Shown here piece after piece: positions 37,801 through 45,877 of a DNA stretch of 64,000 bases (its first letter is position 1; each line of letters starts with the position of its first letter). The notes under the pieces are model-generated. The model made no database searches. It had not been told where the DNA came from and worked only from the letters and a program-made list of their open reading frames with translations. The stretch comes from Kordia periserrulae (GTDB taxonomy: Bacteria; Bacteroidota; Bacteroidia; Flavobacteriales; Flavobacteriaceae), in NCBI RefSeq assembly GCF_003054265.1, contig NZ_QBKT01000006.1:124001-188000 (forward strand), read 5' to 3'. The position numbers were made by a program, and so were the translations under genes.

Positions 37801-38499
37801 TTGTGTGTCTAAGTTAGATGAACGGTGAATGCTTCTCCCTCTATCGTCTTCTAAAACAGCTGGTGGCGGAATTAATTCTACCCATTTAATGAATGGTTTT
37901 GATACTACCTCGTCCATCGCATTTGATGGAATGGACACTTGAATATAGTTACTAGACGTGTAGTTTTCTTTGATGTACACGCCGTTAATGTTTGAAAGTT
38001 GACGAAGTACATAACTTTTATCAATAAAATCATAATATTCCAACATCACTACAATATTGTTTCCTTCAATAGCGTGGTCGTCTATATTGTTGAACTTGAT
38101 TTGTGATGATTTTTTAAAGTTATCTTCAACTGGAATGATAGAAATAATTCCTGAAGATTGTAAATACGAAATTGCTGTATTTTCAGGAAAATGCACTAAG
38201 TATGTTTTTTCAGGGAAATACTCAATAAGTCTGAGATTTCTTTCTGCAAATTGATTTTGAATGGCTTGCGTTGGTGTTTCGCTAAAGCGAACCCATGCAA
38301 AATATCCATTATCAAATTTGGCTGATTGTGGCATCAGATTCCAATTGAATGATGTAATGTTAGTTGGCATAGTAATGACCTCATCTTGAAAATACACGGT
38401 ATTTTGTGCAGACAAAAAGGTACAGTTTAATAGAATTACTGCCACTAACATAGGAATGAAAGAACTAGAAAAGCTCTTTGTTAGCGTAATTTTTTTCAT
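34879..38499 (-). CDS. Secreted S8 subtilisin-like protease with T9SS sorting tail
   Basis: 1206 aa. Signal peptide (about 1-32), prodomain-like region, then the S8 catalytic domain: Asp in VRDDGIVGPHIDF (about 250), His in THGDGVSGIMAG (about 275), Asn in ITNNSYG and Ser in GGTSGAAPGIAGVAAQL (about 444). Beta domains follow: an FN3-like one (about 755-810), a CARDB-like one (about 830-920), an adhesin/MAM-like one (about 940-1115), and the T9SS C-terminal domain (YPNPASSNVDVVINTT to VTKKLIVN). It is probably surface-released by type IX secretion. It stands alone. Confidence 0.95.
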   Translation of the reverse strand: MKKITLTKSFSSSFIPMLVAVILLNCTFLSAQNTVYFQDEVITMPTNITSFNWNLMPQSAKFDNGYFAWVRFSETPTQAIQNQFAERNLRLIEYFPEKTYLVHFPENTAISYLQSSGIISIIPVEDNFKKSSQIKFNNIDDHAIEGNNIVVMLEYYDFIDKSYVLRQLSNINGVYIKENYTSSNYIQVSIPSNAMDEVVSKPFIKWVELIPPPAVLEDDRGRSIHRSSNLDTQTLGGRNYTGAGVGVLVRDDGIVGPHIDFQGRLNTLVTSNGGTHGDGVSGIMAGAGNLDPTNRGMAAGSEVYVTTIAVSFLDGPTVSLLNSGDVQITNNSYGTTCNGGYTAAARTVDEQISTIPSALHVFSAGNSGTSNCGYGAGAGWGNITGGAKQGKNGIATANTFFNGQLVSSSSRGPAYDGRIKPDITAHGQGQISTTTNNNYQTFGGTSGAAPGIAGVAAQLYEAYANLNSGNLPESGLIKAAMLNTANDYGNEGPDFSFGWGMVNGLRAAMLIEEGRYLDATVSQGANNSHSITVPANTREVRFMVYWDDAPAASGAATALVNDLDVVVTDPSMTTHQPWVLDTTPNAAFLNLPASRGTDHLNNMEQVLIDNPAAGTYNVSVTGFNVPVGPQKYHLVYEIITDGLTLTYPVGGEKLVSGSQTIIHWDANDATSNTVIELSEDNGATWTSLVTLPASSINYTWNLPNNLSSGECLIRITNGTFTDQSPANFSVARRVTGVAITQVCPSGAEITWGPVPGASTYDVYILGEKYMEIAGSTTATSLNVAIPNPLDPLWVSVVAKGGNGWESLRSNAVTVNQGNGGLFNCPLAKDMAVTAINNTESDFDKLCNTDPIIISADIENEGTDAQSNFTVSYQVGSEPIVNETYTATLNAGATDTYVFTTPATVTTNGDTTLRVWTSLTGDEFSNNDERTFSFNALISGTAINFSEDFESTSVIPSDWTITNFDGSTTWVPALNITGIDGNTTSSVFIDAYNYSSAVGQQDWLITEYFDLTSVTDATLMFDLAKAQYSATNSDDLRIDISTDCGATYTQIYFKDGADLATVPDDTNPFSPTSASDWRTETVNLDAYIGNNVLLRFAHVNGFGNNMYIDNLRVETTLSVGENALEGAISMYPNPASSNVDVVINTTVGNTYEIELLNSIGQTITKIEETRFNANARQKLDVSRYGTGLYFVKIKVGNQMVTKKLIVN

Positions 38500-38985
38500 G
38501 ACAATTTTTGTTTAGTTTGTAAGGATCTAAATCTATTTTTTTGATTCATCGAGGCTTTTTTAATGATAAATTTTTATTAAAAATGTATTTAGCTCGCTAA
38601 TATAATGATTAGTTCGCAAAAAATTGTTAAGATTTTTAGTGATAGCGTTGATTTATATTCATCTTTTTTAGGTATTTAGCTCGATTTTTTTGTTGGCTAG
38701 TCATATTTTGAAAATATGATGCATCTGTTTTATGATATACATTTCGCTTAATTTTCTTTTAGCTTAGAAATATTCTTGTCTTGCGACAGATTGTGTAGCG
38801 AGAATTCTACAGTAGTGATGCATCAGTTTTGCCAATTATTCAAAATATCACATTCTATTCGTTTTTTGTGACGGTTTTTTATGGAACGAATAGGATAGGA
38901 GTGAAGCCTTATTTTGAAGGTATTTTTAAACAAAAAAAGACTGTACGTTTTTGTACAGTCTTTTCAAAATATAATGTGTAATGTG
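38500..38985. other. AT-rich spacer between protease and glnS
   Basis: 486 bases. It holds the glnS terminator (38935-38964). No gene or clear promoter was recognised. Confidence 0.5.
38935..38964 (-). terminator. Terminator of glnS
   Basis: AAAAGACTGTAC / GTACAGTCTTTT, a 12-bp perfect stem with a T-rich loop and flanking A/T runs, 22 bases past the stop. Confidence 0.9.
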
Positions 38986-41028
38986 TTATACCTGTTTTGC
39001 CTCAGCCACTAAGAGTTCATTTTGGTCTTCCAACGCTTTTTCTATGAATTCGTTGATGCTTTCGGTACGTTTTTGACCGTTTTTCAACAACACACCGAGC
39101 GTTAGCATGGCTGCAATGCGAGTTCCCGCTTTTTTGGCTGCTGTGTCAAATAACGGTTCTAAATCTTCAAACACAACGTTTTCAGCTAAGGTTTGAATCT
39201 TTTGTTTTGCTTGTTGCTGCTTTTCTTCTGGAAGATTGGTGTACTTTTTTCCTAATTGTTTGATTTCCTCAATTGGAGGGCGTTGGTGTTGATTTTTTTG
39301 TGATTTATGCTGCTGAGGTTGTTGTGGTTGTTTTTCCTTTGGTTTTTGTTTCGCCCACGTATCACGCAATCCAACGGTTTTGTTGAAAATTAGCGTATCT
39401 GTAGTTGTATCTTCGTCCACACAGAAATAGCCCAAACGTTGAAATTGAAAACGTTCTCCAATAGTTGCTTCTTTTAAATATGGTTCTACAAACGCATTGA
39501 CAATGGTTAACGAATTCGGGTTGATGAATTCCATAAAATCCTTGTCTTTGTGACCATCTGGCGCTTCATCCGAAAATAAACGGTCGTACACACGAACCTC
39601 AGCATTGACAGCATGTGCAATAGAAACCCAGTGCAAGGTTCCTTTGACTTTTCGTAAACTTGCTTCCGTTCCGCTTCCGCTCAAACTGTCGGTATCATAC
39701 GTACAGTGAATTTCCAAAATATTTCCATCAGCATCTTTTACAACCGATTCTCCTTTGATGATGTATGCGTTTTTGAGTCGCACTTCTTTTCCAAGCGTTA
39801 AGCGGAAAAATTTACTACTCGCTTCTTCTTTAAAGTCTTCACGTTCAATGTATAATTCCTTAGAAAACGGCACTTTTCTATTGCCTGCACTTTCATCTTC
39901 TGGATTGTTTTCAGCATCAAGCCATTCTTCTTTTCCTTCAGGATAATTCGTAATGACCAATTTCACAGGATTCAACACCGCCATCACACGATTTGCCGTT
40001 TTGTTTAAATCTTCGCGAATGCAAAATTCCAATAATGACACATCAATGACATTTTCACGTTTGGCAACACCTACTGTTTCTACAAATTTTCGAATGGCTG
40101 CTGGCGTGTATCCTCTTCGGCGTAAGCCAGAAATGGTTGGCATGCGTGGATCGTCCCAACCAGCTACAATATTTTCATTGACCAATTGGAGCAATTTACG
40201 CTTGCTCATGATGGTATAACTGAGATTCAGTCGTGCAAATTCGCGCTGTTTTGGTTGTAACGGATATTCATCTTTACTGTAGTTATATACCAACTCTTTA
40301 AACCAATCGTACAGCTTTCTGTGTGGCTTAAATTCTAATGAACATAAGGAATGTGAAATTTGCTCAATGTAATCACTTTCACCATGCGTCCAATCGTACA
40401 TTGGGTAAATACACCAATCATTTCCAGTTCGGTGATGATGTGCGTGTAGTATTCTGTACATAATTGGGTCGCGCATGAGCATGTTTGGATCTTCCATGTC
40501 AATTTTGGCGCGCAATACATGTGTTCCAGCTTTAAATTCGCCATTTTTCATACGTTGGAACAAATCTAAGTTTTCTTCCACGCTTCGGTTTCTAAACGGA
40601 CTATTGGTGCCAACTTCCGTTGGTGTTCCTTTTTGTTCCGCCATCGCTTCTGACGATTGCGAATCGACATAGGCTTTTTCGTCTTTTATCATTTGAATTG
40701 CCCAATCGTACAATTGCTGAAAATAATCTGAAGAGTAACATTCGTTTGCCCATTGATATCCAAGCCACGAAATATCGCGTTTGATAGCATCTACATATTC
40801 CTGCTCTTCTTTGGCTGGATTGGTATCGTCGAAACGAAGATTTACAGGCGCGTTGTATTTTTCGCCCAAACCAAAACTAATTCCGATTGCCTTTGTGTGC
40901 CCAATGTGTAAATACCCATTAGGTTCCGGTGGAAATCGAAAACGAAGATGTTCTTTTGGCATTCCATTTGCCAAATCTTCTTCTATAATGTGCTCAATAA
41001 AATTGAGTGATTTTGTTTCTTCAGACAT
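38986..41028 (-). CDS. glnS: Glutaminyl-tRNA synthetase with C-terminal extension
   Basis: 680 aa, about 120 longer than the usual form. Class I motifs are PPEPNGYLHIGHTKAI (HIGH) and IMSKRKL (KMSKS). The standard catalytic and anticodon beta-barrel parts fill residues 1 to about 560. A Gln/Lys/Pro-rich linker then leads to a helical tail (IEEIKQLGKKYTNLPEEK to the C-terminus) unlike E. coli GlnRS. It is monocistronic. Confidence 0.96.
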   Translation of the reverse strand: MSEETKSLNFIEHIIEEDLANGMPKEHLRFRFPPEPNGYLHIGHTKAIGISFGLGEKYNAPVNLRFDDTNPAKEEQEYVDAIKRDISWLGYQWANECYSSDYFQQLYDWAIQMIKDEKAYVDSQSSEAMAEQKGTPTEVGTNSPFRNRSVEENLDLFQRMKNGEFKAGTHVLRAKIDMEDPNMLMRDPIMYRILHAHHHRTGNDWCIYPMYDWTHGESDYIEQISHSLCSLEFKPHRKLYDWFKELVYNYSKDEYPLQPKQREFARLNLSYTIMSKRKLLQLVNENIVAGWDDPRMPTISGLRRRGYTPAAIRKFVETVGVAKRENVIDVSLLEFCIREDLNKTANRVMAVLNPVKLVITNYPEGKEEWLDAENNPEDESAGNRKVPFSKELYIEREDFKEEASSKFFRLTLGKEVRLKNAYIIKGESVVKDADGNILEIHCTYDTDSLSGSGTEASLRKVKGTLHWVSIAHAVNAEVRVYDRLFSDEAPDGHKDKDFMEFINPNSLTIVNAFVEPYLKEATIGERFQFQRLGYFCVDEDTTTDTLIFNKTVGLRDTWAKQKPKEKQPQQPQQHKSQKNQHQRPPIEEIKQLGKKYTNLPEEKQQQAKQKIQTLAENVVFEDLEPLFDTAAKKAGTRIAAMLTLGVLLKNGQKRTESINEFIEKALEDQNELLVAEAKQV

Positions 41029-41063
41029 TATTTTATTTTGAAATACTTGTTAAAATAGAACGT

Positions 41064-41071
41064 CAAAAATA
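41064..41071 (-). promoter_or_regulatory. Candidate -7 box of glnS
   Basis: TATTTTTG on the minus strand, 35 bases before the ATG. It fits TAnnTTTG. No convincing -33 TTG is seen. Confidence 0.45.
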
Positions 41072-41236
41072 CGGAATTCAAGCGAATATTTATAATAAAA
41101 CCCTTTCTTACTGTACGATTGTTAAAACTTGTATTGATGGAGCATTTTTGTGTTTTTAAGAGCAATGGTGCGTTGTAACAATTACTCGTATAAATGCACT
41201 AATTGGATGTATTGTTTAACATAAATCATAAAAATC

Positions 41237-41446
41237 ATGCAACATCGGAATTATTCGTGCCTAAAATGTCATAACAGAACTTTTAAAGTAGGAGAGTTGA
41301 GAGCTACGGGCGGAACGTTTTCTAAAATATTTGACATTCAAAATCAGAAGTACACTTCCGTTACGTGTGAGCGTTGTTCGTACACAGAGTTTTACAAAAC
41401 AAAAACAAGCGCTATTAGCAATGTTTTTGATTTCTTTACCAATTAA
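41237..41446 (+). CDS. Zinc-ribbon nucleic-acid-binding protein
   Basis: 69 aa. CxxC pairs YSCLKCHNRTF (residues 8-11) and VTCERCSYTEF (about 44-47) with a GELRATGG turn. This is the DUF2082/PF09855-type zinc-ribbon family. The role is probably RNA or DNA binding; the target is unknown. Confidence 0.85.
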   Translation: MQHRNYSCLKCHNRTFKVGELRATGGTFSKIFDIQNQKYTSVTCERCSYTEFYKTKTSAISNVFDFFTN

Positions 41447-41522
41447 AAAAACTTAGCAACCATTCGTTTTAGCATAGAAGTTTAGTCGTTGCTTTTTCTA
41501 GATTTTATTACAACTTGGCGAG

Positions 41523-41553
41523 TTGATAGTTTATCAATTAAGCCGTATTTTTG
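41523..41553 (+). promoter_or_regulatory. Promoter of folB
   Basis: TTG (41523-41525), a 20-base spacer and TATTTTTG (41546-41553), 18 bases before the ATG. Confidence 0.65.
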
Positions 41554-41571
41554 CACGATTAATTATTGATT

Positions 41572-41931
41572 ATGGGAATTATTCGTGTTACGAATATCCG
41601 TGTGTATGCTTTTCATGGATGTTTGAATGAAGAAACTAAGATAGGAAGCGACTACAGAGTTGATGTTGCTGTAAAAGCCAATCTTCAAGTTTCTGCACAA
41701 AGTGACCGATTGAAAGATACGGTAGATTATGTGCATGTCAACAGAATTGTAAAAGAAGAAATGGCGATTCCGTCCAAACTTTTAGAACATGTTGCCAAAC
41801 GTATTTTGAATCGTATTTTTGATGAAATTGCTATTGCAAATGAAGCTACGGTTGAAGTGTCTAAAATTAATCCGCCTATTGGTGGTAATGTGCAAATGGT
41901 GACTATTGAAATGACTTCTACAAGGTCGTAG
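41572..41931 (+). CDS. folB: Dihydroneopterin aldolase
   Basis: 119 aa from the ATG at 41572; a TTG two codons earlier is less likely given the promoter. It converts dihydroneopterin to hydroxymethyl-dihydropterin in folate synthesis. The N-terminal MGIIRVTNIRVYAFHGCLNEE and the C-terminal KINPPIGGNV are family hallmarks. It lies just upstream of tRNA-Cys. Confidence 0.93.
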   Translation: MGIIRVTNIRVYAFHGCLNEETKIGSDYRVDVAVKANLQVSAQSDRLKDTVDYVHVNRIVKEEMAIPSKLLEHVAKRILNRIFDEIAIANEATVEVSKINPPIGGNVQMVTIEMTSTRS

Positions 41932-41957
41932 GAATATTATTTAAAAGTTCTTTTTTG

Positions 41958-41987
41958 TTGCATAGAATGTAAAATTAGTTAAATTTG
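41958..41987 (+). promoter_or_regulatory. Promoter of tRNA-Cys
   Basis: TTG (41958-41960), a 19-base spacer and TAAATTTG (41980-41987), 11 bases before the tRNA. Confidence 0.7.
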
Positions 41988-41998
41988 CAATCACAAAT

Positions 41999-42072
41999 GG
42001 CGTCGTGGCCGAGTGGCTAGGCAGAGGTCTGCAAAACCTTGTACAGCGGTTCGAATCCGCTCGACGCCTCCA
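41999..42072 (+). tRNA. tRNA-Cys (GCA)
   Basis: Acceptor stem GGCGTCG / CGACGCC, D-arm GCCGAGTGGCTAGGC, anticodon loop CTGCAAA (GCA), T-arm GCGGTTCGAATCCGC and an encoded 3' CCA. All helices close. Confidence 0.97.
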
Positions 42073-42081
42073 AAAAAAGAA

Positions 42082-42109
42082 AACCTTCTGATAATCAGAA
42101 GGTTTTTTT
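42082..42109 (+). terminator. Terminator of tRNA-Cys
   Basis: AACCTTCTGAT / ATCAGAAGGTT followed by T7, 10 bases past the tRNA. Confidence 0.9.
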
Positions 42110-42140
42110 CTATCTGTATTTTTTTTTGGCTTTTATGTTT

Positions 42141-42785
42141 TTATAAGATTCGCGAATAGCCGCCTTTTATAATCATAATGATACCAAAAACGATAATGAT
42201 AATACTCACCCATTTTTTGGCTTTGAAGATAAAACGCGGTGTCATTTTACTTTTTAGTTTTTTTGCCAGCATAATTTTGGAGATATCCATCACTAGTAAA
42301 GTCACTAAAATAGTTGTGATAAAAATGAACAATCCGTATTTGGTATCGCCTGTAATTTTACTTGCTGTAGCAATGGCAACAATCCAACCTGCCAATACGC
42401 CAAAGTTGATAAAGTTGAGAAAGAACCCTTTTACAAACAATCCAAACAGATTTTTTCGCGTATCTACGCTATAGTGTTCGCGCACTATTTTTCGAAATGA
42501 TTTTGAGGTTTTTATATAGGAAATGACGCCATACGCGCACAAAATTAAGCCTCCAAAGATGATTAAATTAGGATCGTCTTTTATTTTTTCTATTAATCCT
42601 GATGTGCTGTAATAGGCAAAAATAATGAAGATAATATCTGCAAAAATAGCGCCTAAATCGAATGCTAAGGCACTTCGGAAACCTTTGGTAATGCTAATTT
42701 CTAATAACAGAAAAAATATAGGTCCAATAGCAACAAAGGATAAAAATAATCCGTATAACACTGCGTATTGTAATCCGTCAACCAT
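42141..42785 (-). CDS. LysE-family exporter
   Basis: 214 aa with six hydrophobic helices. The N-terminal FLSFVAIGPIFFLLLEISITKGFRSALAF is a typical LysE/RhtB start. The substrate (amino acid or other small metabolite) cannot be read. It stands alone. Confidence 0.82.
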   Translation of the reverse strand: MVDGLQYAVLYGLFLSFVAIGPIFFLLLEISITKGFRSALAFDLGAIFADIIFIIFAYYSTSGLIEKIKDDPNLIIFGGLILCAYGVISYIKTSKSFRKIVREHYSVDTRKNLFGLFVKGFFLNFINFGVLAGWIVAIATASKITGDTKYGLFIFITTILVTLLVMDISKIMLAKKLKSKMTPRFIFKAKKWVSIIIIVFGIIMIIKGGYSRIL

Positions 42786-43286
42786 ATAACAAATGTAGTA
42801 AAAGAGATGTAATTACGGCTTTTTATATTTCATTTCTGGTGTTATTTTTTTGACTTTTCTTTCTTTTTGTATGTTTTAAATGTTTTTTTGGTATAAATTG
42901 AAGCTTGAAAAATTTAATTCACAAAAAAAACGTCCAAATGGCAGTTTGAACGTTTTCTATAATTGATTGATGAATGGTTTTGTTGCTGTGTTATTCTAAC
43001 ATTAGTTCAGTATAATTTTTTACTAAAAAAGTTTATTTCTTATCAAGAAAAATAAATGCAATCATCCTAATTTCTGTTGCTTATTTTCTTATTCTTTGCT
43101 TGCCCAAAGAAAAGAAACAAAAGAAAGGGCACTTTTCCAGAGGTGTTTTTGCTTTTTCTTTTAGGAGAAAAACCAAAACCGCATGAATTTTTCTAAATTT
43201 CTTCCAAGGTTTCAGAAATTTTAACGAAAAATCCCTGCTACACTGCGGAAAAGAAAAACCACTGTTACTATAATGTCAAACTCAAT
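42786..43286. other. Spacer with repeat and terminator-like hairpin
   Basis: 501 bases. A minus-strand hairpin with a T8 tail lies at 42926-42956, and a GCCC-purine-rich-GGGC element (TTGCCCAAAGAAAAGAAAC and following) at about 43093-43130. No CDS was recognised. Confidence 0.5.
42926..42956 (-). terminator. Terminator-like hairpin downstream of the GIN gene
   Basis: AAAACGT/ACGTTTT and CAAA/TTTG pairs with one mismatch, followed on the minus strand by T8. It is 330 bases past the GIN-domain stop. Confidence 0.55.
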
Positions 43287-43958
43287 TTATTTTACTTTGA
43301 TTTTTCCTCCAAAAACTTTGTCTTTTTTGATGGTGGTTGGATCGCCGTGAATTTCAATATATCCACCTGCTCTTACTTTAGCATCTGCTAATACCGAAGC
43401 CGAAACGTATGCTTCGCCGCCAGCACTTACTTTGACTTTGGTTTGCTCTGTTAGCAATTTTTTTCCTTCGTAAATTCCGCCCGTATTCAACACTACTTCT
43501 TGATGTTTTACTTTTCCAGAAATTTCAATAATTCCGCCCGAAACCGCTCTTGAATCTAAGTTATCCACTTCCAAATTAGCAATGATTCTTCCGCCTTCTT
43601 GAGTTTTTAATTTTAAATACGGTTGCGTCATGGTTTCGTTTGCCACAATTACAGCACCTTCATTCGCGTCAATAATGTCAATATCTTTGTAATATACTTC
43701 TACAAAAGTTTCAGAGCCATCGAAGATTCTATCGAATTTCATGCGAATTTTGAGTTTTCCGCGTTTGTTAACAATTTCGACATCTTCAGTATCAGCTCCT
43801 GTAATCACAACCTTATCTTCGTTGGATTTGATTAGATTGATTTCTATTAAATCGAATACTTTCACTTCATCAAAATCTCCTACTTGTTTTTCTATGGGTG
43901 TTTGTGCAAAAATTGTATAGGTAATTGCACAAAAAATAAATGTGAATATATGTTTCAT
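43287..43958 (-). CDS. GIN-domain (DUF2807) secreted protein
   Basis: 223 aa. Signal peptide MKHIFTFIFCAITYTIFAQ, then repeated beta-solenoid-like strands with VKVSAGGEAYVSASVLADAKVRAGGYIEIHG, the DUF2807 head-type domain. It is secreted or periplasmic. A possible role is surface adhesion or lipid binding. It stands alone. Confidence 0.85.
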   Translation of the reverse strand: MKHIFTFIFCAITYTIFAQTPIEKQVGDFDEVKVFDLIEINLIKSNEDKVVITGADTEDVEIVNKRGKLKIRMKFDRIFDGSETFVEVYYKDIDIIDANEGAVIVANETMTQPYLKLKTQEGGRIIANLEVDNLDSRAVSGGIIEISGKVKHQEVVLNTGGIYEGKKLLTEQTKVKVSAGGEAYVSASVLADAKVRAGGYIEIHGDPTTIKKDKVFGGKIKVK

Positions 43959-44120
43959 ATCCTTTGGTTTTAGTATTTGTCAGTAAAGAGTATGTACAAA
44001 ACGCTTTGTTACAGTTTTTATTGAATTTTTTTCTAATTGTTTATGAATTACGGTTTTACCATACTTTTTGTTGGTGAATGTTTGGTACTTTTAACTGTAT
44101 TAACTTAAAATTTTCTAATC

Positions 44121-44315
44121 ATGAAAAAAAAGAATTTAACATCGTTAAAGCTTAACAAGCAAAAAGTTTCTGAATTGAATCACGATGAAGTTACAGGTGG
44201 AACAGGAAGTTTTTATTCCTTTGTACCAGGACTTTATTGTGGTGCCGGACCAACTACAAGCTTTGGTGACATGGCATGTGAAGTAGCATGTTTATGTTGG
44301 GATGAAGATTATTAA
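44121..44315 (+). CDS. Lanthipeptide-like GG-leader precursor peptide
   Basis: 64 aa. The leader MKKKNLTSLKLNKQKVSEL continues to EVTGG and fits the Bacteroidetes class I lanthipeptide / GG-type natural-product leader (KxLxLxKxxVSxL, then GG near residue 27). The core is 37 aa with 4 Cys and several Ser/Thr. No LanB/LanC, protease or ABC transporter gene is within the window, so the peptide is an orphan here. A terminator follows. Confidence 0.7.
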   Translation: MKKKNLTSLKLNKQKVSELNHDEVTGGTGSFYSFVPGLYCGAGPTTSFGDMACEVACLCWDEDY

Positions 44316-44337
44316 TCTTTTAAACATTATAAAACGA

Positions 44338-44368
44338 AACCCTGATGTATGTACATCAGGGTTTTTTG
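44338..44368 (+). terminator. Terminator of the precursor peptide gene
   Basis: AAACCCTGATGTA / TACATCAGGGTTT with a 2-base loop and a T-run. A strong intrinsic terminator 22 bases past the stop. Confidence 0.9.
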
Positions 44369-44487
44369 TTTTGTAAGGATTTTTATTATTTAAAAAAGAA
44401 ATTTAAAAATAGTAACTATTTTGTTTTCAGTAAATTATCGGTTAAAAAAGACCAATATGTCCCGTATATGTCCCAGAACGATAGTTT

Positions 44488-44802
44488 TTACTTCAATTTT
44501 ACCGCAGTTCCTGTAATGCTTACCATCACAGCGCCGCCCGCACTGACTTCCATATCTACATGAATTCCTACCACGCCGTCAGCATTGAGTTTTTCAGCAT
44601 TTTCCTTGAGCTTTTGAAATGTTTTTTCCTTGACTTCTTCGATTGCTGATTCTACATGTGAATAGTATTTTTTCATGCTAAACATGTCTTTGAACGACAT
44701 GCCTTTGTAACTGTAGTTGATATTGTAGGTCATGCCAGAAACCAACCCTACATATTCTATAATTTCTCTATTTTGAAAACTGTCTGTTGTGGTAAAAATC
44801 AT
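44488..44802 (-). CDS. YbjQ-family protein (UPF0145)
   Basis: 104 aa. MIFTTTDSFQNREIIEYVGLV at the N-terminus and LNADGVVGIHVDMEV...VSITGTAVKL at the C-terminus match YbjQ closely. The family (DUF74) is said to bind heavy metals, but its role is not settled. It stands alone. Confidence 0.9.
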   Translation of the reverse strand: MIFTTTDSFQNREIIEYVGLVSGMTYNINYSYKGMSFKDMFSMKKYYSHVESAIEEVKEKTFQKLKENAEKLNADGVVGIHVDMEVSAGGAVMVSITGTAVKLK

Positions 44803-44911
44803 ATTGCTATTAGATTGTTAATTAATACTTTCTACAAAAATACACGTTTTTCATTTTGTATTCATACCAATAAAAAATGTATCTTGTTTAGATTAGGTAA
44901 TATATCTTTTT

Positions 44912-45790
44912 ATGGGAAGAGAAATGCATCATAATGATTCAAAAGAGCAGAAGTCTTCAAATTCATCTCCTTTTATCAAACCGAAAAGTTCGGGCGTTAT
45001 ACAACGAAAAATTGCCCAGCATGGAGATGTGAGAAAAAATATTGCATACTGGAAGCCTATTTTACAAAAAAGAAGAGCACTTCTCACCAAACTTATCACT
45101 GAAAAAAGTAATGAAAGCTTTGAACATGATTTTCGATTTTTACTGCCGTTAGCGCATCGCTTGATGGAACAAGGCGGATTTGACAAAGGAAATACCGAAT
45201 TGAACAATCCGTACTACTTACAATCAAAAGGTGATTTAGGCTATGAAGCCCTTACCAAAGATGAAGCGCATGGAAAACAAACGTCAAATTTTGGTAAGTT
45301 TTCTACAGAGCAAAAAGGTGTTGAAGCCTATTTAGAACAACTAGAAAATAACAAACACAACGATGGTGACAAAACCTGGGTTGGTGCATATCTTGCTATT
45401 ATGAAAGGAAGTTCTTTTCAAGATTTTATAAGAGGTTTACAACCTGATGGCAATGTCGCAAAAGGACGAAACTATTCTACAAAATATACTTATGTAGTTC
45501 CTGATGATAAAAAAGATACTCCTGTAGGTACTTTTGGAACCATGATGGGCGGTATGAAACACAGATTGACCAACTTAATACAAGATTTTATTGCCATAAA
45601 TACGTATGAAATAGCACAATTACAAAAGGAAATTGCGCAAGAAGATGATTTTTATGAAACCATCCCTTTACACGATCGCATTGAATATTTACAAGAAGAC
45701 AGTCGATTGTTACAAAAGGTTTTGACTGAACTGAAACAAGATGCAAGTTGGTGGAAACAAAATCATAAAGGAGTTTCAGTTCAACAATAA
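44912..45790 (+). CDS. Possible contractile-injection payload with glucosaminidase-like part
   Basis: 292 aa. The N-terminus (about 15-35) reads NSSPFIKPKSSGVIQRKI, resembling the PF(F/I)KP...IQRK leader that I know from DUF4157/eCIS-associated proteins of Bacteroidetes. Residues about 80-145 (LMEQGGFDKGNTELNNPYYL...FGKFSTEQKGVEAYLEQLE) resemble glucosaminidase-type muramidase folds. The rest is helical. There is no signal peptide, which fits injection rather than Sec export. There are no eCIS genes around it. The call is weak. Confidence 0.4.
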   Translation: MGREMHHNDSKEQKSSNSSPFIKPKSSGVIQRKIAQHGDVRKNIAYWKPILQKRRALLTKLITEKSNESFEHDFRFLLPLAHRLMEQGGFDKGNTELNNPYYLQSKGDLGYEALTKDEAHGKQTSNFGKFSTEQKGVEAYLEQLENNKHNDGDKTWVGAYLAIMKGSSFQDFIRGLQPDGNVAKGRNYSTKYTYVVPDDKKDTPVGTFGTMMGGMKHRLTNLIQDFIAINTYEIAQLQKEIAQEDDFYETIPLHDRIEYLQEDSRLLQKVLTELKQDASWWKQNHKGVSVQQ

Positions 45791-45803
45791 AAAATATAGT
45801 ATG

Positions 45804-45828
45804 GATTCCTACCTTTGCAGGAATGACA
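45804..45828. repeat. GTCAT-hairpin repeat, weaker copy
   Basis: ATTCCT / AGGAAT stem. It resembles the copy at 9584-9607 with a more open loop. Confidence 0.5.
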
Positions 45829-45834
45829 TGAACA

Positions 45835-45877
45835 ATTGGTACATTTTCAAATCATTAAATTAATGCATTAAAAATTA
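45835..45877. repeat. Dispersed ATTGGTACATTTTCAAAT repeat, copy 2
   Basis: Its first 18 bases are identical to 17449-17466. It lies at the 3' end of rnr, ending in GCATTAAAAATTA. Confidence 0.55.
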
